In this document: one piece after another, positions 23,980-32,392 of the stretch | How the letters are laid out: every line of letters begins with the position of its first letter | Numbering within the stretch: the stretch's first letter is position 1 | DNA from: JAFARZ01 sp035651595 | GTDB lineage: Bacteria; Actinomycetota; Actinomycetes; Streptosporangiales; Streptosporangiaceae | DNA length: 37,779 nt | Assembly: GCA_035651595.1 (NCBI GenBank) | Contig: DASRFJ010000309.1 | Location: forward strand, 1-37,779 | Direction of reading: 5' to 3' | Translations under genes and position numbers: made by a program | The notes under the pieces: generated by a model | What the model saw: only the letters and a program-made list of their open reading frames with translations | Database searches by the model: none | What the model was told of the DNA's origin: nothing

Positions 23980-25008
23980 TTACTGCCGCGGCAGGTATTC
24001 GGGGTTACGCGGCCTTCGGTGCGAACTCTCCCGCGGGACGGCGGTCCAGGTCATCTCCAGCGCGACCCCGGCGTCGGCGAGCAGGTTGCGCACCGGGCTG
24101 CGTCGTTCGGTGATCCGGACCACATCCGGCAGCCACGCGTCCGGCTCGGCATGAAGCACCCGAGCCTGCACGCGCACGTTCTGGAAGTGCGGCCGCACGC
24201 CGGGCTCCCCGGCCGCGCCGCGCGGGTCCTGGGTGAACACGGCCTCGAAGTCGATGCCGTCATAGCCGAAGCCCAGCTCGCGAGCCGCGGCGGCGAAGGT
24301 GGCACCGGCGCATCCGCACAATGCCGCGATGACGTTCTCCAGCGGCGTTGGTGCCGTCCGGGAGCCGCCGTGGTCAGGCGTCTCGTCGAGGACCACGCCG
24401 AGACCGTCGCGGGTGCGGATCACCGTACGCATCCCACCCTCGCTGCGTGCCACCAGCGTCCGGACATGCGGTGCCGGGCGGTCCGCGGCCGCGGCCTGCT
24501 CAGAGTGCTGCCTGCTCATCGACGTGTCGAGGAGGCGGCCGGCGACCGGTATCTCCTCGTCGGGAATGACGATCGCCGCCATCGCGGCGACGATCAGGCC
24601 GAACAGCAGGTGCGCGGACGCGAACAGCCATGGCGTGACGACCCGAGCCGCCGCCGGGTCAGCAGCACGCCAGATGCCGTACTGCATGACCGCCCACAGC
24701 ACGGAGCCGAACAGCGCTCCCGCCGCGATCACCAGGGACCGCGGCGCCGGCAGCCGCCACGCCGCAGCGGCGATGAGCACACCGAACAGCATCGACATCA
24801 GCAGGTGCACGACCAGGCCGATGACCACCGCCAGCACGTTGAACTGCGGGCCGAGCGGGGCGGCCCGCCAGAAAGTATTCGCGATCAAGTTCAGCAACGT
24901 CCAGAACCCGGTGCCGGTCAGCCACAAGATCGATGTCAGCCAGATGGCCATCACCAAGCCGCCCAGGATTCCGCCGCCCACGCCAGCTCGTATCGCCGCC
25001 TTGTTCAT
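23980..25008 (-). CDS. Four-TM membrane protein fused to an OsmC-like domain
   Basis: 342 residues from ATG 25008 (GAGGAGG just upstream). Residues about 8-150 form four hydrophobic helices (GGILGGLVMAIWLTSILWL; LAVVIGLVVHLLMSMLFGVLI; LVIAAGALFGSVLWAVMQYG; LLFGLIVAAMAAIVI). After a linker, residues about 185-330 match the OsmC/Ohr fold (TPLENVIAALCGCAGATFAAAARELGF). The first OsmC Cys is present (CGCAG), but the second, usually in a CPV motif, is Ser (RRSPVRNLL). No ribosome site precedes the internal Met at the domain border, so a true fusion is likely. It is convergent with the response regulator, with 7 bp between. The role may be redox or organic hydroperoxide related; uncertain. Confidence 0.75.
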   Translation of the reverse strand: MNKAAIRAGVGGGILGGLVMAIWLTSILWLTGTGFWTLLNLIANTFWRAAPLGPQFNVLAVVIGLVVHLLMSMLFGVLIAAAAWRLPAPRSLVIAAGALFGSVLWAVMQYGIWRAADPAAARVVTPWLFASAHLLFGLIVAAMAAIVIPDEEIPVAGRLLDTSMSRQHSEQAAAADRPAPHVRTLVARSEGGMRTVIRTRDGLGVVLDETPDHGGSRTAPTPLENVIAALCGCAGATFAAAARELGFGYDGIDFEAVFTQDPRGAAGEPGVRPHFQNVRVQARVLHAEPDAWLPDVVRITERRSPVRNLLADAGVALEMTWTAVPRESSHRRPRNPEYLPRQ

Positions 25009-25206
25009 GCCAGCCTCCTCGGCCGCCAAGACTCTCGCGCGTTCCCCCCCAGCCACAGACGACCGGGCGCGCAGCAACGATAACAGGAAGCGGACAATTC
25101 GTACGCAAAAGTAATCAATGTGGTATGGGCGCCGCGGCGCGTGCTCTGTCGCTGTACTGTTCTGGCGAGTGCCAGGGACCTTAGCAACAGGGAGAAGAAC
25201 CCGCTC

Positions 25207-25653
25207 ATGACAGCAACGCTCCAGCAGACCCTGCTCGCGCCGCACACGCAGCCACTCGTGATCGCCGACTGCCAGACGCTGATCGAGCAGGAGTTGTCGG
25301 GCATGTCCGGGGTCTCCGGAGCCGCGGTCAAGCTCGCTTACAAGACCGTGAACAAGTTCTCCCCCGGTCACGTCCGCTACATGGTCGAGGTCCTGCTGCC
25401 GCAGATGACAAACGAACTCGAGCCGTACTGGGCGCAGTTCACCGCCTCCGGCGGCCCAGAGTTCGGCGACTACCTCGTGCAGCACGGCGATGCGGTCACC
25501 GAGGCGCTGCTTTCGGTGACCGACGCGCGCGGAGCCGCCTCCAACCGGCCGGTCATCACCAAGGCATACGGCGCGGTCCGCGACAAGGCGGCGCGGCACG
25601 TGACCGCCGCTCTCCCCCGCGTCGGCGCCCTGGTACAGAAGCACGCCGCCTGA
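25207..25653 (+). CDS. DUF6918-like conserved actinobacterial protein
   Basis: 148 residues: MTATLQQTLLAPHTQPLVIADCQTLIEQELSGMSGVSGAAVKLAYKTVNKFSPGHVRYMVEVLLPQM and so on. It looks like the conserved helical, soluble actinobacterial family now called DUF6918; function unknown. No signal peptide or membrane segment. ATG 25207 is preceded by AGGGAGA. It is divergent from the membrane-OsmC gene and convergent with the DinB gene. The frame opens earlier (25120) without a good start. Confidence 0.7.
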   Translation: MTATLQQTLLAPHTQPLVIADCQTLIEQELSGMSGVSGAAVKLAYKTVNKFSPGHVRYMVEVLLPQMTNELEPYWAQFTASGGPEFGDYLVQHGDAVTEALLSVTDARGAASNRPVITKAYGAVRDKAARHVTAALPRVGALVQKHAA

Positions 25654-25665
25654 CCCGCCGTCGGC

Positions 25666-26523
25666 TTATCCCGCCGTCGGCGCGTCCGGGGGTGCTGCCG
25701 CGGCGGCTGGGTCCGTTTCCAGCACCGCAAGGTCGCGTACCGCGTAGCGGCGGTGTTCGCACTCCTCTTTCATGACCACGCCCAGGCAACGGCCGACCGA
25801 ACGCGCTTCCTCCGGGTATCCGGGCGCGGGCAGCCGCGGGCAGATCCGGTCCAGGTCGTCATCGGTGAGTGTGTCGAGGATGCCGCGCACCATCGTCATG
25901 CGGGTGCCGCGTGCTTCCAGCACCTGTGTCAGCGACGGGCGCGCGTCGAGATCGACGCCGAGCGCCGCGGCGTCCGCGGGCGTAAAGCCGGGCTGCGGGA
26001 GGCCGAGCGGGTGGTACGGCGCCGGCTTATCGAGAATCATGTAGCCGGCCCACCTGTCGGTGGCGAAGACGAGATGGCGCAGCGTCTCTACGAAAGACCA
26101 TTCGTCGTCGACCCGCTGGTGCAGGGCAGGTCCAGGTAGTTGCCGTGCGCGGGCGACGGTCCCGGCCCAGAGGCGCTCCACCGTGTCCCACATTGCGCGG
26201 TAGTCGTCGGCTGTCCGCATCTGTCTCAGCTGTACGCGTTCTGGGTGGCGCCGATCGAGTTCGCCCGCCACGAATGCCGTGACGTCGACGTCGTTGACGA
26301 CGAGGTTGCCGACGAGCCCGGACAAGCTGACGTCAACGAGCCACGAGTCCGTGATCTTGACCCGGCGCAGGTCGCAGTCCCGGAAGGTCGCGCCGGTGAA
26401 GTCGGCACCAGTGAAGCTGGCACCGGTGAAGCTGGCACCGGGAAATGTTCCGGTGCCCTCGTCGTCGGCGGCCACCGCGTTATTGTCCCCGGCCGGTTTG
26501 GCAGGAAAACCGGTTGAGGCCAT
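25666..26523 (-). CDS. Pentapeptide-repeat plus DinB-like protein
   Basis: 285 residues. The N-terminus (about 28-52) has short pentapeptide repeats (GASFTGASFTGADFTGATFRDCDLRRVKI). From about residue 100 there is a DinB-type four-helix domain (YRAMWDTVERLWAGTVARARQLPG, DDEWSFVETLRHLVFATDRWAGYMIL, HRRYAVRDLAVLE), with His residues placed as in metal-binding DinB/YfiT proteins. DinB proteins include thiol-S-transferases of mycothiol metabolism; the substrate here is unknown. It is convergent with the upstream DUF6918-like gene and divergent from the DUF1062 gene. Confidence 0.75.
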   Translation of the reverse strand: MASTGFPAKPAGDNNAVAADDEGTGTFPGASFTGASFTGADFTGATFRDCDLRRVKITDSWLVDVSLSGLVGNLVVNDVDVTAFVAGELDRRHPERVQLRQMRTADDYRAMWDTVERLWAGTVARARQLPGPALHQRVDDEWSFVETLRHLVFATDRWAGYMILDKPAPYHPLGLPQPGFTPADAAALGVDLDARPSLTQVLEARGTRMTMVRGILDTLTDDDLDRICPRLPAPGYPEEARSVGRCLGVVMKEECEHRRYAVRDLAVLETDPAAAAAPPDAPTAG

Positions 26524-26743
26524 GTTCCGCGCCGCAGTAGATTGCCTGCGGCCTTGCCGCAGTGCGAACAGCAGTGAGAACAGAGGACAGAACCGCGTGA
26601 CCCCGCCTGCTCTTTAGACCTGACACCTTCCGCTCACGTTAAGCCGACGGTCCCGTCGGCTCTGCCGGGCTGCCTGTCCGCGCCCCGGTCATACGGCGTT
26701 TGAGGCCGCGCGTAATCGGCCTCGTGTCAGGTCTAGAGAGATC
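26524..26743. promoter_or_regulatory. Divergent intergenic region with spaced 12-bp inverted repeat and hairpin
   Basis: tagacctgacac (26615-26626) is the perfect inverted copy of gtgtcaggtcta (26724-26735), about 97 bp apart. Between them a 9-bp perfect stem (26642-26650 with 26653-26661) closes a two-base loop. The right copy ends 8 bp before the ATG of the DUF1062 gene. It may be paired operators with looping, or ends of a small mobile or recombining unit. Confidence 0.5.
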
Positions 26744-27304
26744 ATGTCTGCACAACCTCATACCGTGCTGCCCTGGGTCATTCGCCGGACCAGGCTGCCC
26801 CTCCTGTCGCTGCGGTGCGTGGACTGCCGATCGGATTCGGCCACCACTGGCCAAGGTGCGTTCCGTGTCAACGCCAACGGCCGGCTGCTGGATGTGTGGC
26901 TGCTGGTCCGCTGCGTGTCCTGCGATCGGACGAGCAAGCTCACCGTGCACGAGCGAGCGCCGGTCAAGTCCCTCAACCCGGCCGAGCTCGACGGCTACCG
27001 CGCCAACGATCCGAGGCTGGTAGCGGCCACGCTGCTGGATCCGCTGTTCGCCCAGCGCAACCATTTCGCCCTGGACTGGACGGGAGCCTGGCGGCTGGAC
27101 ACCCCGCCGCCATCCCTCGACCAGACGTGGCCGGTCCGGGTGGCGGTCGTCTTCGAGGATCCGGTGCCGGTGCGACCAGAACGGCTCATCGCGCACGGGC
27201 TCGGCCTCAGCAGGAACGAGGTGCTGCGCCGGGTCAAGTGCGACGTTCCGCTGCGCCGGTCAACGAGCGCCGGGTTCACCTTCACGGTGATGGCCGTGGA
27301 CTAG
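26744..27304 (+). CDS. DUF1062 family protein
   Basis: 186 residues. Two CxxC pairs near the N-terminus (LRCVDCRSDS and VRCVSCDRTSKL) suggest a zinc ribbon. The rest (LNPAELDGYRANDPRLVAATLLDPLFAQRNHFALDW, LIAHGLGLSRNEVLRRVKCDVPL) matches the DUF1062 family, whose function is unknown; the C-terminal half contains an S4-like segment. ATG 26744 follows an AGAGAG site. It is divergent from the pentapeptide/DinB gene. Confidence 0.78.
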   Translation: MSAQPHTVLPWVIRRTRLPLLSLRCVDCRSDSATTGQGAFRVNANGRLLDVWLLVRCVSCDRTSKLTVHERAPVKSLNPAELDGYRANDPRLVAATLLDPLFAQRNHFALDWTGAWRLDTPPPSLDQTWPVRVAVVFEDPVPVRPERLIAHGLGLSRNEVLRRVKCDVPLRRSTSAGFTFTVMAVD

Positions 27305-27764
27305 CAGGACTCAACTGGCGGCTGGGCTGCCCGGGTCTGACCGGGCAACCCGCCGGCCGAGGGCGCCGGCAGGCCGCCGGGCTTGGCGCGTGCGCGCAGC
27401 CTGTGCCTGGAGTGCAGTGTGGGACTGGCGGGATAGAAACGCACCGGAAGTCCCGCCGACAACGTGGACGTTTACCCCATTGTGGTAGCGAGACCCTCGT
27501 AAAAAAGGGTCCCGCTACCACGAAGGGGGAAGTTACCACGTTAAGCGAGGCCCGTGAGCCTGCAGCTGACCCACCGGGCTGCCAGCGATCCGGGCACGCC
27601 CCCGGAACAAGCCAGCAGAAGCCGAACAAGGCGGGGTAACTGTCGCAATCTTTTCGAGCGCCTCCCGGAGCCCGCGCAGACCGCTGAACGGCAAGGCCAT
27701 GTTGTGCCGAACCGGGGCATTGCGGGCCAGTGCAGCAGCCGGCCCCGGCGCGCCGGAACGCAGC
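27305..27764. other. 460-bp gene-free region between convergent genes
   Basis: No supported ORF. Apart from the long palindrome at 27461-27542 and a short inverted repeat (ggcggga 27427-27433 with tcccgcc 27451-27457), I see no recognisable element. It separates the convergent DUF1062 and DAHP synthase genes. Confidence 0.6.
27461..27542. repeat. Long imperfect palindrome (37-bp arms, 8-base loop)
   Basis: Left arm 27461-27497 and right arm 27506-27542 match at about 29 of 37 positions. The inner 16 bp (27482-27497 with 27506-27521) has a single mismatch. The loop is cgtaaaaa. It lies between two convergent genes, so it may be a bidirectional terminator, but the T-run lies in the loop rather than after the stem. 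A structured small RNA or a miniature transposon relic are alternatives. Confidence 0.65.
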
Positions 27765-29138
27765 TTACTTTGGAACGCTTACGTCTCGCGCCGGTTGCCG
27801 CGCAGTGTTAGCAACCGGACCGGCGGGGGCGAGATGCTGGCGGTACAGGTCGGCGACGCGGAAGGCCAGGTCCAGGGACTGGCTGCGGTTGAGGCGGGGA
27901 TCGCACGTGGTCTCGTAACGGCAGCTCAGGTCGCTTTCCGCGATGTGGTGGCCACCGCCGATGCACTCGGTGACGTCGTCCCCGGTGAATTCGATGTGGA
28001 TGCCGCCGGGATGGGTGCCGAGTTCGCGGTGGACCTCGAAGAATCCGGCGACCTCGTCCAGCACGTCGTCGAAGTTCCTGGTCTTGTGGCCGCTGGCCGC
28101 TTCGACCGTGTTGCCGTGCATCGGGTCGCACACCCAGACCACCGCGGCCCGGCTGGCGGCCACCTTTGCGACCAGCGCGGGCAGCGCCTGACGGATCCGG
28201 CCCGCGCCCATCCGGGTGGTCAGCGTGAGCCGGCCGGGCTCCTGGTCCGGGTCGAGAGCCTCGGCCAGTTCGAGCACGTCCTGCGCGGTGGCGTCCGGGC
28301 CAACCTTGACCGCGACCGGATTGCGGATCTGCCTGGCGAACTCGACGTGCGCACCGCGGGGGTCGCGGGTGCGCTCGCCGATCCACAGCAGGTGCGCGGA
28401 CAGGTCGTACGTCTGCCCGCTCCGCGCGTCCGCCCGGGTCAGGGCCCGCTCGTAGTCCAGCAGCAGCGCTTCGTGGCTGGAGTAGAACTCGACCGCGCGG
28501 AACTCACGCGGGTCGGCCCCGCACGCGTGCATGAACGTGATAGCCCGGTCGATCTCGTCCGCCAGCTGTTCGTAGCGCCGCCCGGCCGGGCTGGCGGTCA
28601 CGAAGTCCTGGTTCCAGGCGTGCACCTGCCGCAGGTCGGCGTAGCCGCCGCTGGCCAGGGACCGGCACAGGTTCAGCGTGGCGGACGCGCAGTGATACGC
28701 CTCGAGCAGCCGGCCAGGGTCGGGGGTCCTGGCGCCGGCGGTGAACTCGGCGCCGTTGACCGCGTCGCCACGGTAGACCGGAAGTTCCACACCGTCCCGC
28801 ACCTCGGTCGCCGCTGACCGCGGCTTGCCGTACTGGCCCGCCATCCGGCCGACCTTCACCACCGGCACGCTGGCCGCATAGGTCAGCACGACGGCCATCT
28901 GGAGCAGCGTCTGGAACTTGCCCCGGATACTGCCCGCGGTCGTGCCGGCGAACGTCTCCGCGCAATCACCGCCCTGGAGCAGGAACGCCTCACCGCGCGC
29001 CACCGCGGCAAGCCGCTGTTTCAGCTGGTCACACTCGGCGGCAAGCACCAGCGGCGGCAGCCCTGCCAACTGGCGCACCACCGCGTCCAGGCGATCCCGG
29101 TCGGGCCACTGCGGCTGCTGAAGCGCGGGCGGACTCAC
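27765..29138 (-). CDS. Class II 3-deoxy-D-arabino-heptulosonate 7-phosphate (DAHP) synthase
   Basis: 457 residues. Condenses phosphoenolpyruvate with erythrose 4-phosphate, the first step of the shikimate pathway. Family signatures are ALQQPQWPD, LLQGGDCAETF (metal-binding Cys), KVGRMAGQYGKPRS, EFYSSHEALLLDYERALTR, WIGERTRDPRGAHVEFARQI, WVCDPMHGNT and GGIHIEFTGDDVTEC. The N-terminal regulatory extension is short. GTG start at 29138. A second class II copy often accompanies shikimate-derived secondary metabolism in actinomycetes, but this one stands 3.8 kb from the PKS cluster, so a primary role is equally likely. Confidence 0.93.
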   Translation of the reverse strand: MSPPALQQPQWPDRDRLDAVVRQLAGLPPLVLAAECDQLKQRLAAVARGEAFLLQGGDCAETFAGTTAGSIRGKFQTLLQMAVVLTYAASVPVVKVGRMAGQYGKPRSAATEVRDGVELPVYRGDAVNGAEFTAGARTPDPGRLLEAYHCASATLNLCRSLASGGYADLRQVHAWNQDFVTASPAGRRYEQLADEIDRAITFMHACGADPREFRAVEFYSSHEALLLDYERALTRADARSGQTYDLSAHLLWIGERTRDPRGAHVEFARQIRNPVAVKVGPDATAQDVLELAEALDPDQEPGRLTLTTRMGAGRIRQALPALVAKVAASRAAVVWVCDPMHGNTVEAASGHKTRNFDDVLDEVAGFFEVHRELGTHPGGIHIEFTGDDVTECIGGGHHIAESDLSCRYETTCDPRLNRSQSLDLAFRVADLYRQHLAPAGPVANTARQPARDVSVPK

Positions 29139-29169
29139 CCGATCCAGGGTACGCCGAACCCGACGACCG

Positions 29170-30096
29170 TCAGCCGATCGCGCCCGCCGGAAGCAGCGCG
29201 TGCACGCCCCACGACTGGTTCACCACCTGCGTGACCCTCAGGTCAACCACCGGGCTCGCCATCGCCAGCGCCGTTGCCTTGCTGACGCCGTAGCTGGCCT
29301 GGAGCCAGGCCAGCATCGCGTCGAGCGCATCGCCCATCGCCGCGTTGAGATCCGGGCTGAAGCCGAAGGTGATCTTGCCCGCCGGGGCCTCCGCGTGCAC
29401 TCCGGGGACCGGCCGATCGGCGACCAGGTCGAGCTGGAGCTCGGTTGTCATACCGCATTCGATGGCGGTGCCCGCCACCTCTCCGTCGCCTTGGGCGGCG
29501 TGGCCGTCGCCGATGCTCAGCAGCGCGCCGGGCACGGCGACCGGCAGGTACAGCACCGACCCGGCGACCAGTTCCCTGCAGTCGATGTTGCCGCCGCCGA
29601 TGGCCCGGGGCGGGATGGTGGAATGCTCGCCCGGCTCGTCCCAGGCCACGCCTGTCACGCCGTGAAACGGCGCTGTCCGTACCGTGTGGCCCAGGTCGCT
29701 GACCGCTATCCCCGCCTCCGGGTCAATCCGCCACAGCAGCCAGGCAGGCGGCCCGTCATGCAGGCCGAGCCGTCTGGTCAACGGGGTGTCGCTGGCCGCG
29801 GCGACGGTAAAACCCCAGGTGTCGGGCCGCATCGCGACAAACCGCACCGCGAGCACGTCGCCCGGCACCGTACCCCGGACCGCGATCGGCCCGGTCAGGC
29901 AATGGCCGCGGCGCCCGTCGCCCCCCATCGTCGGCACCTTCTCGCCGGGAAACGTCTGCGGCCGCAGGTGCCCGGACGCGTTCAGCGAGCGCAGCACGAT
30001 CGTGTCCCCGGGATCGACGGTCAGGGCCGGCGCCAGGTCGCGGGAGAACACGTCTGCTGTCGTCGCCGGTGACGGGTCGAGCTGGTGGCGGGTCAT
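29170..30096 (-). CDS. Acetamidase/formamidase family protein
   Basis: 308 residues from ATG 30096; upstream in-frame Met codons near 30130 are possible and no start has a clear ribosome site. Family traits are PALTVDPGDTIVLRSLNASG, LTGPIAVRGTVPGDVLAVRF, the HSTIPPRAIGGGNIDCRELVAGSVLYLPV core, and SIGDGHAAQGDGEVAGTAIEC (His/Asp-rich catalytic segment). FmdA/AmdA-type enzymes hydrolyse short amides to acid and ammonia. It is 31 bp beyond the DAHP synthase start on the same strand. The true substrate is unknown. Confidence 0.85.
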   Translation of the reverse strand: MTRHQLDPSPATTADVFSRDLAPALTVDPGDTIVLRSLNASGHLRPQTFPGEKVPTMGGDGRRGHCLTGPIAVRGTVPGDVLAVRFVAMRPDTWGFTVAAASDTPLTRRLGLHDGPPAWLLWRIDPEAGIAVSDLGHTVRTAPFHGVTGVAWDEPGEHSTIPPRAIGGGNIDCRELVAGSVLYLPVAVPGALLSIGDGHAAQGDGEVAGTAIECGMTTELQLDLVADRPVPGVHAEAPAGKITFGFSPDLNAAMGDALDAMLAWLQASYGVSKATALAMASPVVDLRVTQVVNQSWGVHALLPAGAIG

Positions 30097-30164
30097 GCAG
30101 CGACAATGCCATACTCCGAACGACATAAGCATCACGGCCTTGGCCACGTCCTTGTTACCGCGGC

Positions 30165-30851
30165 TCAGGCGGAGATGAGATGTTCGGCGGGCTCGCGGCG
30201 GATGTGCAGGTCCCAGTAGCAGCGGGCGATGTCGTCGGGCTCCATGGGGGAGGCATCTTCCGGGGCGCCTGGCGTGCCCGCGATCCAGGTGCCGATCGCG
30301 ACATGGCCAGCGTAGAGACCCCGATCGGCCAGTGCGGCGTTGAGGGTGAGGGCCCATTTGCGCAAGGCCGCGCCGGCCATGCCGGCGCTGACGAAGACGG
30401 GCGCGGGGGTCACCGAGGAGGCGCCCGTTGTGTACAGCAGCGTTCCGGCGCCGCCGGACAGCATGGCCGGCAGCACCGCGCGTGTCGCGGTTATCGCGCC
30501 GTAGCAGCCGCAGTCGATCTGCGGCTGGAGGTTGTCCACGGTGACGTCAAGCGGTCCGGTGCCGCGCAGGGTCTGGATGGTTCCCGCACCGGGGCTGGCG
30601 TAGTGCAGCACGTCGATTCCGCCGAACCGTCCCGCGGCGCTGTCCAGTGCGGCGACCAGCGCGGAGCGGTCGGTCACGTCGGCGGGAAAGCCGGCCGCGG
30701 TGACCCCGTCGGCCGCGAGTTTCCCGGTGAGCTCGCCGAGATGCTCCGTCGAGCGCGCGATCAGCGCGACAGCGAATCCGTGACCGCCGAAGATTTTCCC
30801 GAGGGACAGGCCGAGGCGTGACCCAGCGGCCACGAGCGCGATTGCAGGCAT
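30165..30851 (-). CDS. Atypical SDR-fold protein lacking the YxxxK motif
   Basis: 228 residues. A Rossmann start is visible (IALVAAGSRLGLSLGKIFGGHGFAVALIARS), with ADVTDRSALVAALD and DVLHYASPG in place of NNAG. The segment that should bear Tyr and Lys reads PVFVSAGMAGAALRKWALTLN, so both catalytic residues are missing. It probably binds NAD(P) but lacks classical dehydrogenase chemistry, or uses other residues. It is divergent from the LysR regulator at 30922, which may control it. Confidence 0.8.
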   Translation of the reverse strand: MPAIALVAAGSRLGLSLGKIFGGHGFAVALIARSTEHLGELTGKLAADGVTAAGFPADVTDRSALVAALDSAAGRFGGIDVLHYASPGAGTIQTLRGTGPLDVTVDNLQPQIDCGCYGAITATRAVLPAMLSGGAGTLLYTTGASSVTPAPVFVSAGMAGAALRKWALTLNAALADRGLYAGHVAIGTWIAGTPGAPEDASPMEPDDIARCYWDLHIRREPAEHLISA

Positions 30852-30921
30852 GGCCTTAGCTCATCACCGGTGCACGCGCAGCGTCCAAGACCGGCCGGGC
30901 CGCGATCGATAACCTGGAGGA

Positions 30922-31752
30922 ATGGACCGGCTCGAGACGCGGGAACTGGCGTACTTCCTGGCGGTGGCCGACGAACTTCACTTCGGCCGCGCCGCGACCC
31001 GGCTGGGCATCGCGCAGCCCGCGCTGTCCAAGACGGTCCGGCAGCTGGAACGCAGGCTCGGCGTCACCCTGCTCGAGCGGACCAGCCGCGCGGTCGCGCT
31101 GACCGAGGCCGGCCGGGTACTCAGTCGCGAGGCGCGCGTCGCGCTGGCGGCGGTGTCCGCCGCCGCGCTGCGCACGCAGCGGGCCGGTACCCGCGACCCG
31201 CGCCTGATCCTGGCGATGAAGCCCGGCGGCGACGCGGGCCTGCTCCCGGCCATCCTCGCCGCCTACGAACGAGAGCCGGAGGTATTGCCGGTCGAGGTGG
31301 TCTTCGGGGCGGGGCCCGCTCGTATGCTGCGCGACGGACAGGCGGATGCCGCGCTGCTGTACGCACCGCCCGACGAGCTTGCCGGGTTGGACACCGAACC
31401 ACTGCTGACCGAAGCACCGGTCGTCGTTCTGCCCAAATCTCACCAACTCGCGCACCGGGAGAGCCTCCAGATGGCCGACCTGGCCGGCGAAAACCTGCAC
31501 CGCAAGCCCGCCGATCCGGGCGCCATGAGGAGCCTCAGCGAGCTGATGCACCTGATCGCCCTGGGCCGCACGGTCGCCGTGCTACCCCGGGTGCTGACCC
31601 GGCCGTTGCGCGACGATCTGATCACCGTGCCGATGTCGGACCTTCCCCCGGTCGACCTCCTGCTCGCCTGGCCCGCCCACAGCACGTCCCGGTCAGTCGC
31701 GGCCCTGGCCCGGGCCGCCGCGGCCGCCATACGCGCCAGCGCGGATAACTGA
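30922..31752 (+). CDS. LysR-family transcriptional regulator
   Basis: 276 residues. An N-terminal winged helix-turn-helix (LAYFLAVADELHFGRAATRLGIAQPALSKTVRQLERRLGVTLLERTSRAVALTEAG) is followed by a substrate-binding-like effector domain (RLILAMKPGGDAGLLPAILAAYE, LLTEAPVVVLPKSHQLA, LGRTVAVLPRVLTRPL). GGAGGA directly precedes the ATG. It is divergent from the SDR-fold gene with 70 bp between, the usual LysR arrangement, so that gene is its likely target. Ligand unknown. Confidence 0.9.
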   Translation: MDRLETRELAYFLAVADELHFGRAATRLGIAQPALSKTVRQLERRLGVTLLERTSRAVALTEAGRVLSREARVALAAVSAAALRTQRAGTRDPRLILAMKPGGDAGLLPAILAAYEREPEVLPVEVVFGAGPARMLRDGQADAALLYAPPDELAGLDTEPLLTEAPVVVLPKSHQLAHRESLQMADLAGENLHRKPADPGAMRSLSELMHLIALGRTVAVLPRVLTRPLRDDLITVPMSDLPPVDLLLAWPAHSTSRSVAALARAAAAAIRASADN

Positions 31753-32377
31753 CCGACGCGTCCGTCGATCCGTTCGCGCAGCAGGTCGGCGTGCCCGCAG
31801 TGGCGGGCGTACTCCTCGATCATGTGGAGCAGCACTTCGCGTAGCGCGACCGTGTCGCCATCGCGCATGGTGCCGCGGATCCCAGGTCGGCGGATTCGGC
31901 GACGAACTTCTCCGCGAAGGTGACCTCGTCGCGCCAGGCTTGCCAGGCATCGGCCACGACCGCCGGGTCGGCGACCGCACCCGCCCAGTCGGCATCCACC
32001 AGGTCATCGGACCAGTACAGCGGCGGTGCGTCGGCCTGCGCCATCACCCGCCGGAACCAGTTGCGCTCCACATCGGCCATGTGGCGGATGAGGCCGAGCA
32101 GGGACATCGTAGACGGCGGCACCGACCGGCGGGCGAGCTGGGCGGCGTCGAGGCCGGCGCATTTCATCTCCATCGTCAGCCGGTAACCGCGCAGGTAGTC
32201 GATCAGCGTCGCCCGCTCGCCCTCCAGTTTCGTGCCCGACGCGAACCTCGGGTCCTGCGATTCGTCCATCCACATGTCGGAGCCGGGCCCGACGGCATTC
32301 CATCGTTCCGGGACGGTCTCGGTGTCTCTGCTCTCAGTCACGGCGCTCACCCTGGCACACCCGCACTGGCGGAGCAA
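31749..32377 (-). pseudogene. DUF664/DinB-family gene with a frameshift
   Basis: The upstream frame (32377 to about 31875) encodes a DUF664-type DinB domain (GERATLIDYLRGYRLTMEMKCAGLDAAQLARRSVPPSTMSLLGLIRHMADVERNWFRRV), then loses homology at DLGSAAPC and stops at 31820. The natural end (TMRDGDTVALREVLLHMIEEYARHCGHADLLRERIDGRVG) continues in another frame; one missing G near 31871-31875 explains it. The second frame has no stop at the usual family end and runs on, antisense to the LysR gene, to 31440. It is either a real pseudogene or a single-base sequencing error. The start is uncertain (GTG 32347 possible). Confidence 0.78.
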
Positions 32378-32392
32378 TACATTTCTCCGCAG

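Noticed and set aside
27699..28817. Plus-strand 372-residue frame
   Set aside because: It is antisense to the well-supported class II DAHP synthase, with low-complexity composition typical of GC-rich shadow frames.
27765..29138. DAHP synthase as a member of the polyketide cluster
   Set aside because: The polyketide needs only acetyl/malonyl units, and several unrelated genes lie between; kept as a separate gene.
29170..30357. A 395-residue start for the formamidase-like gene
   Set aside because: The extra N-terminus is Arg-rich and overlaps the neighbouring SDR gene; family similarity begins near Met 30096.
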